The translations under genes were made by a program, and so were the position numbers. This document shows, in pieces, positions 27,406 to 36,008 of a stretch of DNA of 64,000 nucleotides. The DNA is taken from positions 62,001 to 126,000 of the forward strand of contig NZ_MWZD01000017.1 in the NCBI RefSeq assembly GCF_002982315.1. The letters are read 5' to 3'. The notes under the pieces were generated by a model. It was not told the origin of the DNA, did no database searches, and worked only from the letters and a program-made list of their open reading frames with translations. The stretch is from Leucobacter massiliensis (GTDB taxonomy: Bacteria > Actinomycetota > Actinomycetes > Actinomycetales > Microbacteriaceae). Positions within the stretch are counted from its first letter, which is position 1; the number at the start of each line of letters is the position of its first letter.

Positions 27406-27873
27406 TTATCGTGTTCCCCAGTCATATTTCTGTTTGGTGAGTTGGAGGTAGACGAAGGTCTCGGTAGAGGCCACTCCGTCGATTCCGCGGATCTTCTCGT
27501 TGAGCAGCTCGATCAGCCCGTCATCGTCCTCGCAGACGACCTCGACGAGGATGTCGAAGGAGCCGGCGCTGAGGACGACGTAGCTGGTCTCCGGCATCTC
27601 TGCGAGACGATCGGCGACGACCCGCGTGTCGCCGGAAACGCGGATGCCGAGCATCGCTTGTCGGCTGAAGCCGAGTCGCATCGGGTCGGTCACGGCAACG
27701 ATCTGCATGACCCCGGCATCCGTGAGCTTCTGCACCCGCTGGCGCACGGCGGCCTCGCTGAGGCCGACCGCCTTGCCGATCTCCGCGTACGAACGGCGGC
27801 CATCGCGCTGGAGTTGCTCGATGATCGCCTTCGACGTGGAGTCGAGCGCCGGAGACGTGCGTTTGCTGCTCAC
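27406..27873 (-). CDS. Lrp/AsnC family transcriptional regulator
   Basis: This 155-residue regulator has an N-terminal HTH (IIEQLQRDGRRSYAEIGKAVGLSEAAVRQRVQKL) and a C-terminal RAM ligand domain (MLGIRVSGDTRVVADRLAEM to YLQLTKQKYDW). The GTG start at 27873 is chosen because TTGCTT-17-AACAAT ends 7 nt upstream, fitting a leaderless message; a TTG at 27909 would overlap the -35. It is co-transcribed with the aminotransferase and divergent from potDABC, and likely controls both in response to an amino acid or polyamine product. Confidence 0.9.
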   Translation of the reverse strand: MSSKRTSPALDSTSKAIIEQLQRDGRRSYAEIGKAVGLSEAAVRQRVQKLTDAGVMQIVAVTDPMRLGFSRQAMLGIRVSGDTRVVADRLAEMPETSYVVLSAGSFDILVEVVCEDDDGLIELLNEKIRGIDGVASTETFVYLQLTKQKYDWGTR

Positions 27874-27880
27874 GCCACTG

Positions 27881-27909
27881 ATTGTTGCAGTGAAGAGCAG
27901 AAAAAGCAA
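27881..27909 (-). promoter_or_regulatory. Promoter of Lrp-aminotransferase operon
   Basis: On the minus strand, TTGCTT (27904-27909) and AACAAT (27881-27886) are 17 bp apart. The -10 lies 7 nt before the GTG start, so the transcript is probably leaderless. Confidence 0.55.
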
Positions 27910-27911
27910 AG

Positions 27912-28035
27912 GAATCCGTAGATATACGGATTCGATTCAGAGAAATACAGCGCTGTATACCCCGGAGCCGGCGCCAGTGCCGGGGTCCCGGCGGGCGAAC
28001 TGCCGGATACCGCGCACTGTGCCGAATTCCACAGT
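27912..28035. promoter_or_regulatory. Three inverted repeats between Lrp and pot genes
   Basis: The AT-richer intergenic region holds three palindromes. They are GAATCCGTA-N4-TACGGATTC at 27912-27933, ATACAGC-GCTGTAT at 27945-27958 and ACTGTG-N8-CACAGT at 28016-28035. They sit upstream of both divergent promoters and are candidate operators for the Lrp-family regulator. Nothing coding is seen in 27874-28205. Confidence 0.5.
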
Positions 28036-28103
28036 AGTTTTCGTAGCGAACACCCGTTTTCATAACTGTTTCATGAAGAAATCGTGACGGCGCGTGTGAG
28101 GGT

Positions 28104-28132
28104 TTGGTGTCTCTTTCGAGTTGTGTCATAGT
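28104..28132 (+). promoter_or_regulatory. potDABC promoter
   Basis: TTGGTG and CATAGT with a 17-bp spacer; predicted start near 28139, about 67 nt before potD. Confidence 0.45.
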
Positions 28133-28205
28133 TCGTGTCATCGAACCGGCGCCGTCGCCGTGCGCGGGCCGGGTATCGAGCAGTGAGTACCGAAGGAGAT
28201 ACCTC

Positions 28206-29411
28206 ATGCCACGCCAGCCCGAAGATCCGATCGTCCGCAGCATCGTCAGCATGATCCGCGGCGCCCAGCTCAGTCGCCGCCAGCTTCTCAGGGGTGCCGC
28301 CGTCGGCGCCGCCGGAGCCGGTGCCCTGAGCCTGGCCTCCTGCGGGACGGGCGGCGGCGGTGGCGGCGGGGAGGCCGGCACCGTGACCTGGGCGAACTGG
28401 ACCTACTACATGGACTTCGACGAGGCGAGCGGCACCTGGCCCTCGCTGGAGCAGTTCAGCAAGGAGACCGGGATCGCGGTCGACTACCTGGAAGACATCG
28501 ACGACAACAACACCTTCTTCGGGAAGATCAAGGACGCGCTGCAGCTCGGGCAGGACACGGGCTACGACACGGTGACCTTCACCGACTGGATGAACGGCAG
28601 GCTCGTGCTCGCCGAGCAGGTGCAGGAGTTCGACTACGCCAATCTGCCGAATGTGGAGGCGAACCTGATCCCGGCTCAGCGCGACGCGCTCGACGTGGAT
28701 CCGGGCCGCAAGTACACGATCCCGTGGCAGATGCCGACGACGGGCTGGGCGTGGAACAAGGAGGCGGTGCCGAACGGCCTGAAGACCCTCGACGACTTCC
28801 TCGCCCCCGAGCTCAAGGGCAAGGTGGGCGTGCTCACCGAGATGCGCGACACCATGGGGCTGATCCTCTCCGGTCTCGGCTACGACCCCTCGGGGAAGTG
28901 GGGCGACAAGGAGTACGACGAGGCGATCGCCTGGCTGGACGACGCGATCCAGAGCGGGCAGATCACGCAGGTCAAGGGGAACAGCTACACGCAGGATCTG
29001 GAGACCGGGGCGACGCTCGCCGCCTTCGTCTGGACCGGCGACGTGGTGATGCTGAACGCCGAGCAGGACGATCAGTGGACGGTCGAGTTCCCCGAGTCGG
29101 GCGGCATGATCGCCTCCGACTCCTTCACGGTGCCCAACGGCACGAGCGCCGAGCAGAAGAAGCTCGTCGAGGAGCTCATCAACTTCTACTACCAGCCCGA
29201 CATCGCCGCGCAGGTCGCCGACTACGTGCAGTACGTCACGCCGGTGCAGGGGGCGCAGGAGGCGATGGAGCAGGTGAACCCCGACAACGTGGACAATCCG
29301 GCCATCTTCCCGAGCGAGACCGACTGGCAACACTTGCACGCGTTCCGCACGCTCACCGCCGAGGAGGACAACCGCTACTCGGAGATGTTCCAGAAGGTGA
29401 TGGGGCTGTAG
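28206..29411 (+). CDS. potD: Spermidine/putrescine-binding lipoprotein PotD
   Basis: This polyamine receptor has 401 residues. The N-terminus has a twin-Arg motif (SRRQLLRG), a hydrophobic Ala/Gly segment and the lipobox LASC, indicating Tat export and lipidation. The mature part shows VTWANWTYYMDFDE, TGIAVDYLEDIDDNNTFFGK, YDTVTFTDWM, KYTIPWQMPTTGWAWN and WTGDVVMLN, as in PotD/F. GAAGGAGAT precedes the ATG. The following potA starts at the next base after its stop. Confidence 0.93.
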   Translation: MPRQPEDPIVRSIVSMIRGAQLSRRQLLRGAAVGAAGAGALSLASCGTGGGGGGGEAGTVTWANWTYYMDFDEASGTWPSLEQFSKETGIAVDYLEDIDDNNTFFGKIKDALQLGQDTGYDTVTFTDWMNGRLVLAEQVQEFDYANLPNVEANLIPAQRDALDVDPGRKYTIPWQMPTTGWAWNKEAVPNGLKTLDDFLAPELKGKVGVLTEMRDTMGLILSGLGYDPSGKWGDKEYDEAIAWLDDAIQSGQITQVKGNSYTQDLETGATLAAFVWTGDVVMLNAEQDDQWTVEFPESGGMIASDSFTVPNGTSAEQKKLVEELINFYYQPDIAAQVADYVQYVTPVQGAQEAMEQVNPDNVDNPAIFPSETDWQHLHAFRTLTAEEDNRYSEMFQKVMGL

Positions 29412-30599
29412 ATGGGCGCAGAGGCACAGAACTCCTTCGCGGAGGCGGGTGCGGATCTCGAGCTCGCGGGAGTGCAGAAGCGGTATCCGGGTTTCACTGC
29501 GGTCGAGGAGCTCGACCTGCGCATTCCGGCAGGCTCGTTCTTCGCGTTGCTCGGCCCCTCCGGATGCGGCAAGACGACGACGCTGCGGATGGTGGCCGGC
29601 CTGGAGGATCCGACCGCGGGCCGGATCCTGATCGGCGGCACGGACGTGACCTCGCGGAAGCCGCACAAGCGTCCGGTCAACACGGTGTTCCAGTCGTACG
29701 CGCTCTTCCCGCACATGTCGGTGCTCGAGAACGTGGCCTTCGGCCTGCGGCGGCGCAGGATCGGCGATCCCGTGGGGAAGGCGCACGAGGCGCTCCGCCT
29801 CGTGGAGCTGGACCACGTTTCCGATCGCAAGCCGGCGCAGCTCTCGGGCGGTCAGCAGCAGCGCGTGGCGCTGGCCCGTGCGGTCGTCAACCGGCCGGCG
29901 CTGCTGCTCCTGGACGAGCCGCTCGGCGCGCTCGACCTGAAGCTGCGGCGGCAGATGCAGCACGAGCTCAAGCAGATCCAGCAGGAGGTCGGGCTGACCT
30001 TCCTGCACGTCACCCATGACCAGGAGGAGGCCATGACGATGGCCGACACGGTGGCGGTGATGAACAAGGGCCGGATCGAGCAGATGGGCGCCCCGGAGGA
30101 GCTCTACGAGCTGCCGAAGACGGTGTTCGTGGCGAACTTCCTGGGGAAGTCGAATCTGTTCCCGGTGCAGGTGACCGGCGGCTCGGATCGGATGATCCAC
30201 GCCGATCTCGCGGGGACGCGGATCAGCCTGCCGCGGGCGCGCAGCGAGCGGGACGGCGGCTCGATCACGGTCGGCGTGCGGCCCGAGAAGCTGCGCCTGC
30301 ACCGGGAGGCGCCCGTGGGCACCGCCGAGCGCAATGTGCTGGGTCCGGGGCGCATCACCGATGTGTCCTTCATCGGGGTGAGCACGGAGTACACGGTCGA
30401 GTTGCCGGGCGTCGGCTCCGTGGAGGTGTTCTCGCAGAACGTCGAGGCGGGTCCCGCGGCGAGCCTGGGCGAGGAGGTCTGGGTGAGCTGGCACGTGGAG
30501 CACACCTTCGGCCTCGCGGACGATCACCTGGAGACCGGCGCCCTCACCGCCGATCTCTCGACGCAGGTGATCGCGGCGCAGGCGGATCTCGGCGGGTAG
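29412..30599 (+). CDS. potA: Polyamine ABC transporter ATPase PotA
   Basis: This 395-residue ATPase has GPSGCGKTT, LSGGQQQRVALARA, LLLLDEPLGALDLKL and the switch His in HVTHDQEEAMTMAD. The PotA/CysA-type HKRPVNTVFQSYALFPHMSV is present. A C-terminal TOBE domain begins near residue 240 (VFVANFLGKSNLFPV). There is no gap from potD, so the two are probably translationally coupled. Confidence 0.94.
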   Translation: MGAEAQNSFAEAGADLELAGVQKRYPGFTAVEELDLRIPAGSFFALLGPSGCGKTTTLRMVAGLEDPTAGRILIGGTDVTSRKPHKRPVNTVFQSYALFPHMSVLENVAFGLRRRRIGDPVGKAHEALRLVELDHVSDRKPAQLSGGQQQRVALARAVVNRPALLLLDEPLGALDLKLRRQMQHELKQIQQEVGLTFLHVTHDQEEAMTMADTVAVMNKGRIEQMGAPEELYELPKTVFVANFLGKSNLFPVQVTGGSDRMIHADLAGTRISLPRARSERDGGSITVGVRPEKLRLHREAPVGTAERNVLGPGRITDVSFIGVSTEYTVELPGVGSVEVFSQNVEAGPAASLGEEVWVSWHVEHTFGLADDHLETGALTADLSTQVIAAQADLGG

Positions 30600-30607
30600 G
30601 GGCGCAC

Positions 30608-31468
30608 ATGGCATTCACCGCGTTTTCCGCGAGCACGCAGCTCGTCGAGCAGAAGCCCGCTAAGAAGGGCCTCATCGCCCTGGTGCTCCTCGCTCCCGGC
30701 ATCGCCTACATGCTGCTCTTCTTCGTGGCGCCGTTCGTGCAGCTGATCCTGACCTCGCTGCAGGCGCCTGCGGAGGGGGCCGGGATCGGGCAGTACGTGG
30801 CGGCCGCCCAGTTCTCGAACTACTGGGCGGGCGTGCAGGAGTACTGGCCGCAGCTGCTGCGGTCCTTCGTGTACGCGATCATCGCGACCATCGTCGGCCT
30901 GCTGATCAGCTACCCGCTGGCTTACCTGATCGGCGTGAAGGTGCGTCACCGGCCGATGCTGCAGGGCATCCTGCTGATCCTCGTGGTCGCGCCGTTCTTC
31001 ATCAGCTTCCTGCTGCGTACCCTCGCCTGGAAGTCGATCCTTCCGGACGAGCTGATCGGCACGCACTTCTCGGTGGTCTTCGGCCTGATCTACAACTTCA
31101 TCCCGTTCATGGTGCTGCCGATGTTCGCCTCGCTGCAGGCGCTCGATCTGCGGCTCGTGGAGGCGGGTTCGGATCTCTACGGGTCCCCGGTGACGGTGTT
31201 CCGGAGGGTGACGCTGCCGCTGTCGATGCCGGGGGTGGTGTCGGGGACGCTGCTGAGCTTCATTCCGATGTCGGGTGACTACGTGAACGCCTCCCGGGAG
31301 TTCCTGGGCGGCACGGGCACGGCGATGATCGGCAATGTGATCGAGTCGAACTTCCTGCAGACGCAGAACTACCCGATGGCGGCCGTGCTCTCGATCATCC
31401 TGATGGCGGTCATCCTGGTCGTGGTCGCCACCTATGTGCGCAAGAGCGGGGCGGAGGATCTGCTGTGA
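30608..31468 (+). CDS. potB: Polyamine ABC transporter permease PotB
   Basis: This 286-residue permease has about 6 helices. The EAA loop is EAGSDLYGSPVTVFRRVTLPLSMPG, and FIPMSGDYVNASREFLGG is typical of the PotB/PotH group. The N-terminus has about 20 hydrophilic residues before the first helix. It overlaps potC by 4 bp. Confidence 0.92.
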   Translation: MAFTAFSASTQLVEQKPAKKGLIALVLLAPGIAYMLLFFVAPFVQLILTSLQAPAEGAGIGQYVAAAQFSNYWAGVQEYWPQLLRSFVYAIIATIVGLLISYPLAYLIGVKVRHRPMLQGILLILVVAPFFISFLLRTLAWKSILPDELIGTHFSVVFGLIYNFIPFMVLPMFASLQALDLRLVEAGSDLYGSPVTVFRRVTLPLSMPGVVSGTLLSFIPMSGDYVNASREFLGGTGTAMIGNVIESNFLQTQNYPMAAVLSIILMAVILVVVATYVRKSGAEDLL

Positions 31469-32268
31469 ACAAGTTCAGCCTCGGCAAGCTCCTCGTGCCC
31501 GTCGTCGCCGGCATCACGCTGATCTACCTGCTGCTGCCCATCGCGCACGTGATCCTGTTCTCCTTCAACGAGAAGCGGGGCCGCAACAACATCACCTGGA
31601 ACGGCTTCTCGCTGCAGAACTGGCAGAATCCGTGCGGCGCGCCTCAGGTGTGCCAGGCCTTCGGCAACAGCATCCTGGTCGGGGTGGTCGCGACGGTGGT
31701 CGCGACGACGCTGGGCACCATGATCGCGATCGCGCTCGTGCGCTTCCACTTCAAGGGGCGCTCGACGGTCAGCCTGCTGCTGTTCACGCCGATGGCGACC
31801 CCCGAGGTGGTGCTGGGCGCCGGCCTCGCGGCGCAGTTCCTGCTGCTCGGCGTCGAGAAGGGGATCGGGACGATCATCCTCGCGCACACCATGTTCTGCA
31901 TCTCCTACGTCGTGGTGGCGGTGAAGGCGCGCGTCGCCTCGCTCGATCCCTCGATCGAGGAGGCGGGGCGGGATCTCTACGGCTCCCCGGCCCAGGTGTT
32001 CTGGCGGATCACGCTGCCGATGCTCATGCCTGGCATCATCGGCGCGGCGCTGCTGAGCTTCGCCCTGTCCTTCGACGACTTCATCATCACGAACTTCAAC
32101 TCTGGCACGGCCACGACCTTCCCGAAGTTCATCTACGTGTCGGCGCTGAAGGGCGTTCCGGCTCAGGCGAACGTGCTCGCCTCGATCGTGTTCTTCGGCG
32201 CGCTGCTGCTCGTGATCGTCGTCCAGGTCATCAACATCAACAAGCAGAAGCGGCTTTCGAGGGCATAG
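31465..32268 (+). CDS. potC: Polyamine ABC transporter permease PotC
   Basis: This 267-residue partner permease carries the EAA loop EAGRDLYGSPAQVFWRITLPMLMPG and LSFALSFDDFIITNFNSG, a hallmark of PotC/PotI. It starts at a GTG overlapping potB and ends the pot operon, followed by a strong terminator at 32291. Confidence 0.93.
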   Translation: MNKFSLGKLLVPVVAGITLIYLLLPIAHVILFSFNEKRGRNNITWNGFSLQNWQNPCGAPQVCQAFGNSILVGVVATVVATTLGTMIAIALVRFHFKGRSTVSLLLFTPMATPEVVLGAGLAAQFLLLGVEKGIGTIILAHTMFCISYVVVAVKARVASLDPSIEEAGRDLYGSPAQVFWRITLPMLMPGIIGAALLSFALSFDDFIITNFNSGTATTFPKFIYVSALKGVPAQANVLASIVFFGALLLVIVVQVININKQKRLSRA

Positions 32269-32290
32269 CTTCGGCCGTCGCCGCCTGCCC

Positions 32291-32327
32291 GGGTGCCCTC
32301 GCCGCAGATTCTGCGGCGGGGGCGCCC
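32291..32327 (+). terminator. pot operon terminator
   Basis: A 16-bp stem with two G-U wobbles (GGGTGCCCTCGCCGCA against TGCGGCGGGGGCGCCC) and a short loop, followed by GCTCTTTGC, lies 23 bp after potC. Confidence 0.8.
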
Positions 32328-32445
32328 GCTCTTTGCGCTGCGTGTGCGAGGGGAGAATGATGGTCCCCTGGCGGCAGAGGAGCCGCACTGGGGAGAGCCG
32401 CCGCGGCGCAGCAGCGCGGGCGACTCCGGAAGTCTTGGAGATCGC

Positions 32446-33858
32446 ATGACGAAGACGTTCGTGCCCGCGGCGAAGCGCGGCGGCACACTCAAGCGCAACC
32501 TCGGCCTGTGGGCCATCGTGGGCCTCGGGCTCGGGTACATGACCCCGACGGTCATCTTCGACACCTTCGGCATGGTCGCGCGCGACACGAACAACGTGGT
32601 GCCGCTCGCGTATCTGGTGGCGCTGATCGTCATGATCTTCACGGCGGTGAGCTACGGGAAGATGTCGGGTGCGATCCCGAGCGCCGGATCCGCCTACACC
32701 TACGTGCGCGAGTCGATCCACCCCAATGTCGGATTCATGGTCGGCTGGACCTCGCTCATCGACTACATGCTGCTGCCGATGGTGAACTGCCTCATCATCC
32801 GGAGCTACCTGGAGGCCGTGTTCCCGGGGGTGCCCGGCTGGATCTGGGTCGTGCTCTACTGCGTGCTGACGACGGGGATCATCTACCTGACGATGCGCGG
32901 CACCTCGAACGTCAACATGATCCTGCTCGTCATCTCGATCGTCGTGATGGCGGTGTTCGTGGTGATGGTGTGGGTGCAGCTCGCCGGCGGCGAGGGCGTG
33001 GGCACGGTCGGCTCGGTGCAGCCCTTCCTGCACGACGGCGTGACCATGGGCGCGGTGCTGATGGGCGCCACGATCGTGTGCTTCTCGTTCATCGGCTTCG
33101 ACGCCGTCACCATGTACGTGGAGGAGGCGAAGAGCCCGAAGATCATGCCGCGCGCGATCCTGCTCACGGTGATCCTGGGCGGCGGGATCTTCCTCGTCGC
33201 CGCCTACTTCACCCAGCTGCGCTTCCCGGACTGGAACGTCTTCGCGCCTGGCGGCGACATGCAGTTCGTGGAGGACAGCACGCTGCCGCTGATCGGCCAG
33301 TTCGTGGGCGGCCCGGCGCTGCAGGCGATCCTCACGGCCGCGGGCTTCTGCGCGACGCTCGCCTCGGGCCTCGCCTCGCACGCCTCGGTGTCGCGCATGC
33401 TGCTCGTGATGGGCCGCAACAATGTGCTGCCGCGCCGCTTCTTCGGCTACGTCAATCCGAAGACGCACACCCCGACCTTCAACATCGTGCTGACGGGCGT
33501 CGTGTGCATGTTCGCGATCGCCTTCACGCTCGAGATGATCGCGGCGTTCATCAACTTCGGTGCGCTGATCGCCTTCACCGCGGTGAACGTGTCGGTGATC
33601 GCGTGGTTCGCGGTGCGCAAGGGCCGCCGCCGCACCCCGCGCGACATCTTCTCCTACATCGTGATGCCCGGCATCGGCATGGTGCTCACGGGCATCCTGT
33701 GGGCGAACCTGCACGCGGACGCCCTCGTGGGCGGTCTGGTGTGGCTTGCTCTCGGCCTCGTCTACCTGCTGTTCCTGACCCGCGGTTTCACCCGCAAGGT
33801 GGCGGCCTTCGACGAGAACCAGCCGGTCACCGGCTACAACAAGGTTCCCGCCGAGTAG
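32446..33858 (+). CDS. APC family permease, PuuP/PlaP-like putrescine importer
   Basis: This 470-residue amino acid/polyamine/organocation carrier has about 12 helices. YMTPTVIFDTFGMVA, FTAVSYGKMSGAIPSAGSAYTY and GFMVGWTSLIDYMLLPM closely follow E. coli PuuP/PlaP as I remember them, and CFSFIGFDAVTMYVEEAKSPK is a general APC mark. It has its own TTGGAG ribosome-binding site after the pot terminator. With potDABC it gives two polyamine uptake routes. Its last 25 bp overlap the convergent yczE gene. Confidence 0.85.
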   Translation: MTKTFVPAAKRGGTLKRNLGLWAIVGLGLGYMTPTVIFDTFGMVARDTNNVVPLAYLVALIVMIFTAVSYGKMSGAIPSAGSAYTYVRESIHPNVGFMVGWTSLIDYMLLPMVNCLIIRSYLEAVFPGVPGWIWVVLYCVLTTGIIYLTMRGTSNVNMILLVISIVVMAVFVVMVWVQLAGGEGVGTVGSVQPFLHDGVTMGAVLMGATIVCFSFIGFDAVTMYVEEAKSPKIMPRAILLTVILGGGIFLVAAYFTQLRFPDWNVFAPGGDMQFVEDSTLPLIGQFVGGPALQAILTAAGFCATLASGLASHASVSRMLLVMGRNNVLPRRFFGYVNPKTHTPTFNIVLTGVVCMFAIAFTLEMIAAFINFGALIAFTAVNVSVIAWFAVRKGRRRTPRDIFSYIVMPGIGMVLTGILWANLHADALVGGLVWLALGLVYLLFLTRGFTRKVAAFDENQPVTGYNKVPAE

Positions 33859-34502
33859 GCCGCCCCGGCCGGCTCGGCGGCGGCCGCCCGTTCGCGGGCG
33901 CGCCGCCGCCGGTGCTCGGGGTCGAAGGGCGGCAGGGTGACGGAGCACAGCGGGCCGATGAGCAGCGCGAAGGCGACGGTGCCGACGCCCACGTTGCCGC
34001 CGAGCACCCAGCCGATCGCGAGCACCGTCACCTCGACCGCGGTGCGCCCGACCCAGATGGGCGTGCCGAAGCGGCGGTGGATGCCGGTCATGAGCCCGTC
34101 GCGCGGCCCGGGGCCGAGGTGCGCGCCGATGTAGATGCCGCTCGCGACGGCGAGCAGCACGAGCCCGACGGCGAAGAACGCGATCCGCGCCCACAGCGTG
34201 ACGGGGACGGGCAGCAGCCACAGTCCGAGCTCGATGCCGGGGCCCACGAGCAGGATGTTGAGGATCGTGCCGATGCCGGGCCGCTGGCGCAGCGGGATCC
34301 AGAGCAGCAGCACGAGGAGTCCGATGACGTTGGTGAGGATCCCGATCCCGAAGCCGCTGTGGAGGGAGACGCCCTGTGCGAAGACCGTCCACGGGTCGAC
34401 GCCGATGGCGGCGCGGATCATGAAGGCGTCGGCGACGCCGTAGAGGATGAGGCCGGGGATGAGGCGGAGGATGCGGAGGGTCACAGGAGCAGTCCACTGC
34501 AT
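33834..34502 (-). CDS. yczE: YczE-like membrane protein
   Basis: This 222-residue protein of the YitT/YczE type has 5-6 membrane segments (LIPGLILYGVADAFMIRAAIG, GILTNVIGLLVLLLWIPL, GIYIGAHLGPGPRDGLMTGI, TVLAIGWVLGGNVGVGTVAFALLIG). Such genes are typically paired with and divergent from a MocR-type regulator, as here. The ATG at 34502 lies inside an inverted-repeat operator and has no clear ribosome-binding site. About 25 C-terminal residues are Ala/Arg-rich. The transported substrate is unknown. Confidence 0.85.
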   Translation of the reverse strand: MQWTAPVTLRILRLIPGLILYGVADAFMIRAAIGVDPWTVFAQGVSLHSGFGIGILTNVIGLLVLLLWIPLRQRPGIGTILNILLVGPGIELGLWLLPVPVTLWARIAFFAVGLVLLAVASGIYIGAHLGPGPRDGLMTGIHRRFGTPIWVGRTAVEVTVLAIGWVLGGNVGVGTVAFALLIGPLCSVTLPPFDPEHRRRRARERAAAAEPAGAAYSAGTLL

Positions 34503-34514
34503 ATTGGACTGCTC
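34487..34514. promoter_or_regulatory. Inverted-repeat operator between yczE and yczR
   Basis: Perfect 10-bp arms GAGCAGTCCA (34487-34496) and TGGACTGCTC (34505-34514) flank an 8-nt spacer (CTGCATAT). The spacer contains the yczE start codon. It lies 18 bp before the yczR -10 box, placed to control both genes. Confidence 0.65.
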
Positions 34515-34532
34515 TGCAAGATGCCAATCGCC

Positions 34533-34538
34533 TAGACT
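34533..34538 (+). promoter_or_regulatory. -10 box TAGACT for leaderless yczR
   Basis: TAGACT sits 6 nt before the ATG at 34545 with no Shine-Dalgarno sequence, predicting a leaderless transcript. Confidence 0.5.
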
Positions 34539-34544
34539 GGCCTG

Positions 34545-35981
34545 ATGATCGCGCACCGACTCTCCGCCGCCAAGCTGCTCGGCCTGCTCGGCAACTGGCG
34601 CGGCACCGGTCACGGCTACCTGGAGCTCAGCGAGAGCATCGAACTCCTCCTCCGCGACGGCGCGATCGCCCCCGGCACGGCGCTGCCCCCCGAGCGCGCC
34701 CTCGCCGAGGCCCTCGGCGTCAGCCGCACCACCATCGCGGCCTGCTACCGTCGGCTGCGCGAGCACGGCCTGGCGCTCTCACGGCAGGGCTCGGGCACCG
34801 TGGTGCGATCCCCGCGGAGCCTGTCCGAGGCCGCCGGCGCGGAGGCGGGCGCCGTCGAGATCGACCTGTCGACGGCCTGCCCGGAGCCGTGGGAGGGACT
34901 GAGTGGCATCGCCGCCCGGGCCATGAGCGAGCACCCCGACGCCTTCCTGCTGCCGGGCTACGACACCCTCGGCCTCCCGGCCCTGCGAACCGCGGTCGCG
35001 GAGCGCTACACGCGCCGCGGTCTCCCCACGTCCCCCGGGCAGATCATGATCACGCTCGGCGCACAGCACGCGATCTTCCTCATCGCCCGGACACTGCTCA
35101 GCCGGGGGGATCGCAGCCTCATCGAATCGCCCAGCTACCCGCACGCCCGCGAGGCGCTCGCCGCCACCGGCGCGCTCGTCGCGGAGCTGCCCGTGGGCCA
35201 CCAGGGCTACGACCCGGCGTCCATGCTCGACACCGTCGCGCGCACCTCGCCCCGCCTCGCCTATCTCATCCCCGACCACCACAATCCGAGCGGGCTCAGC
35301 ATGCCGCCCGAGCTGCGCGCCGCGCTGATCGCGGAGCTCAGCGCGCGCGGCAGCCACGTCATCGCCGACGAGACGACCGCGGAGCTCGCGCTGGGGGAGC
35401 CGCGGTCCGTGCTGCCCTTCGCCGCATCGGCCGAGCGCGCCCACCAGCAGGACGCGATCCTCACCGTCGGCTCGCTCGGCAAGACCGTGTGGGGCGGCCT
35501 GCGCATCGGGTGGATCCGGGCGAGCCCCGAGCTGATCGCCCGCCTGGAGGTCGCCCGCCGCATCGGCGATCTGGGCACGGGAAGCTGGGAGCAGGTGCTC
35601 GCGACGCTCGCCCTGGAGCAGTACGAGCAGGTGCTCGCCGCCCGCGCCCGGGCGCTGACCGCCCGCCACCGCGCGCTGACGGAGCAGCTGCGGGCGGCGC
35701 TGCCGGGCTGGCGGCCCTCGCCCGCCCGCGGCGGTGCGAGTGTCTGGGTCGATCTCGGCGCGCACCGCAGCAGCTCGCTGAGCCGTGAGAGCGCGCGGCG
35801 GGGGGTGCGGCTCGTACCCGGACCGCGATTCGGGAGCCCCGGGGTGTTCGAGCGCTTCGTGCGGCTGCCGTTCAGCCTGCCGGAGCGGCAGCTCGTCGAC
35901 GCCGTGTCCCGGCTGGCCGAAGCCTGGGAGGCCGAGCCCTCCGCGGCACCGGTGCCGGAGCGCGAGGCCGCGGTCGTGTGA
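34545..35981 (+). CDS. yczR: MocR-family PLP-dependent transcriptional regulator YczR
   Basis: This 478-residue fusion has a GntR-type winged helix (residues about 30-88, AIAPGTALPPERALAEALGVSRTTIAACYRRLREHG) and a class I aminotransferase-like domain. PLP features are YDTLGLPALRTAVAERY, IPDHHNPSGLSM, ADETTAELALG and the Schiff-base lysine in VGSLGKTVWGGLRIGW. Pairing with divergent yczE matches the YczR subgroup known from surveys of MocR regulators. It likely senses an amino-compound or vitamin B6 status. Confidence 0.88.
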   Translation: MIAHRLSAAKLLGLLGNWRGTGHGYLELSESIELLLRDGAIAPGTALPPERALAEALGVSRTTIAACYRRLREHGLALSRQGSGTVVRSPRSLSEAAGAEAGAVEIDLSTACPEPWEGLSGIAARAMSEHPDAFLLPGYDTLGLPALRTAVAERYTRRGLPTSPGQIMITLGAQHAIFLIARTLLSRGDRSLIESPSYPHAREALAATGALVAELPVGHQGYDPASMLDTVARTSPRLAYLIPDHHNPSGLSMPPELRAALIAELSARGSHVIADETTAELALGEPRSVLPFAASAERAHQQDAILTVGSLGKTVWGGLRIGWIRASPELIARLEVARRIGDLGTGSWEQVLATLALEQYEQVLAARARALTARHRALTEQLRAALPGWRPSPARGGASVWVDLGAHRSSSLSRESARRGVRLVPGPRFGSPGVFERFVRLPFSLPERQLVDAVSRLAEAWEAEPSAAPVPEREAAVV

Positions 35982-35994
35982 GCCGCCGAGCCGC

Positions 35995-36000
35995 TAAGCT
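35995..36000 (+). promoter_or_regulatory. -10 box TAAGCT before prfB
   Basis: TAAGCT is 8 nt before the prfB ATG, so transcription would start within 2-3 nt of it. The intervening GGGGGATC is too close to be a normal ribosome-binding site in such a transcript. Confidence 0.4.
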
Positions 36001-36008
36001 GGGGGATC

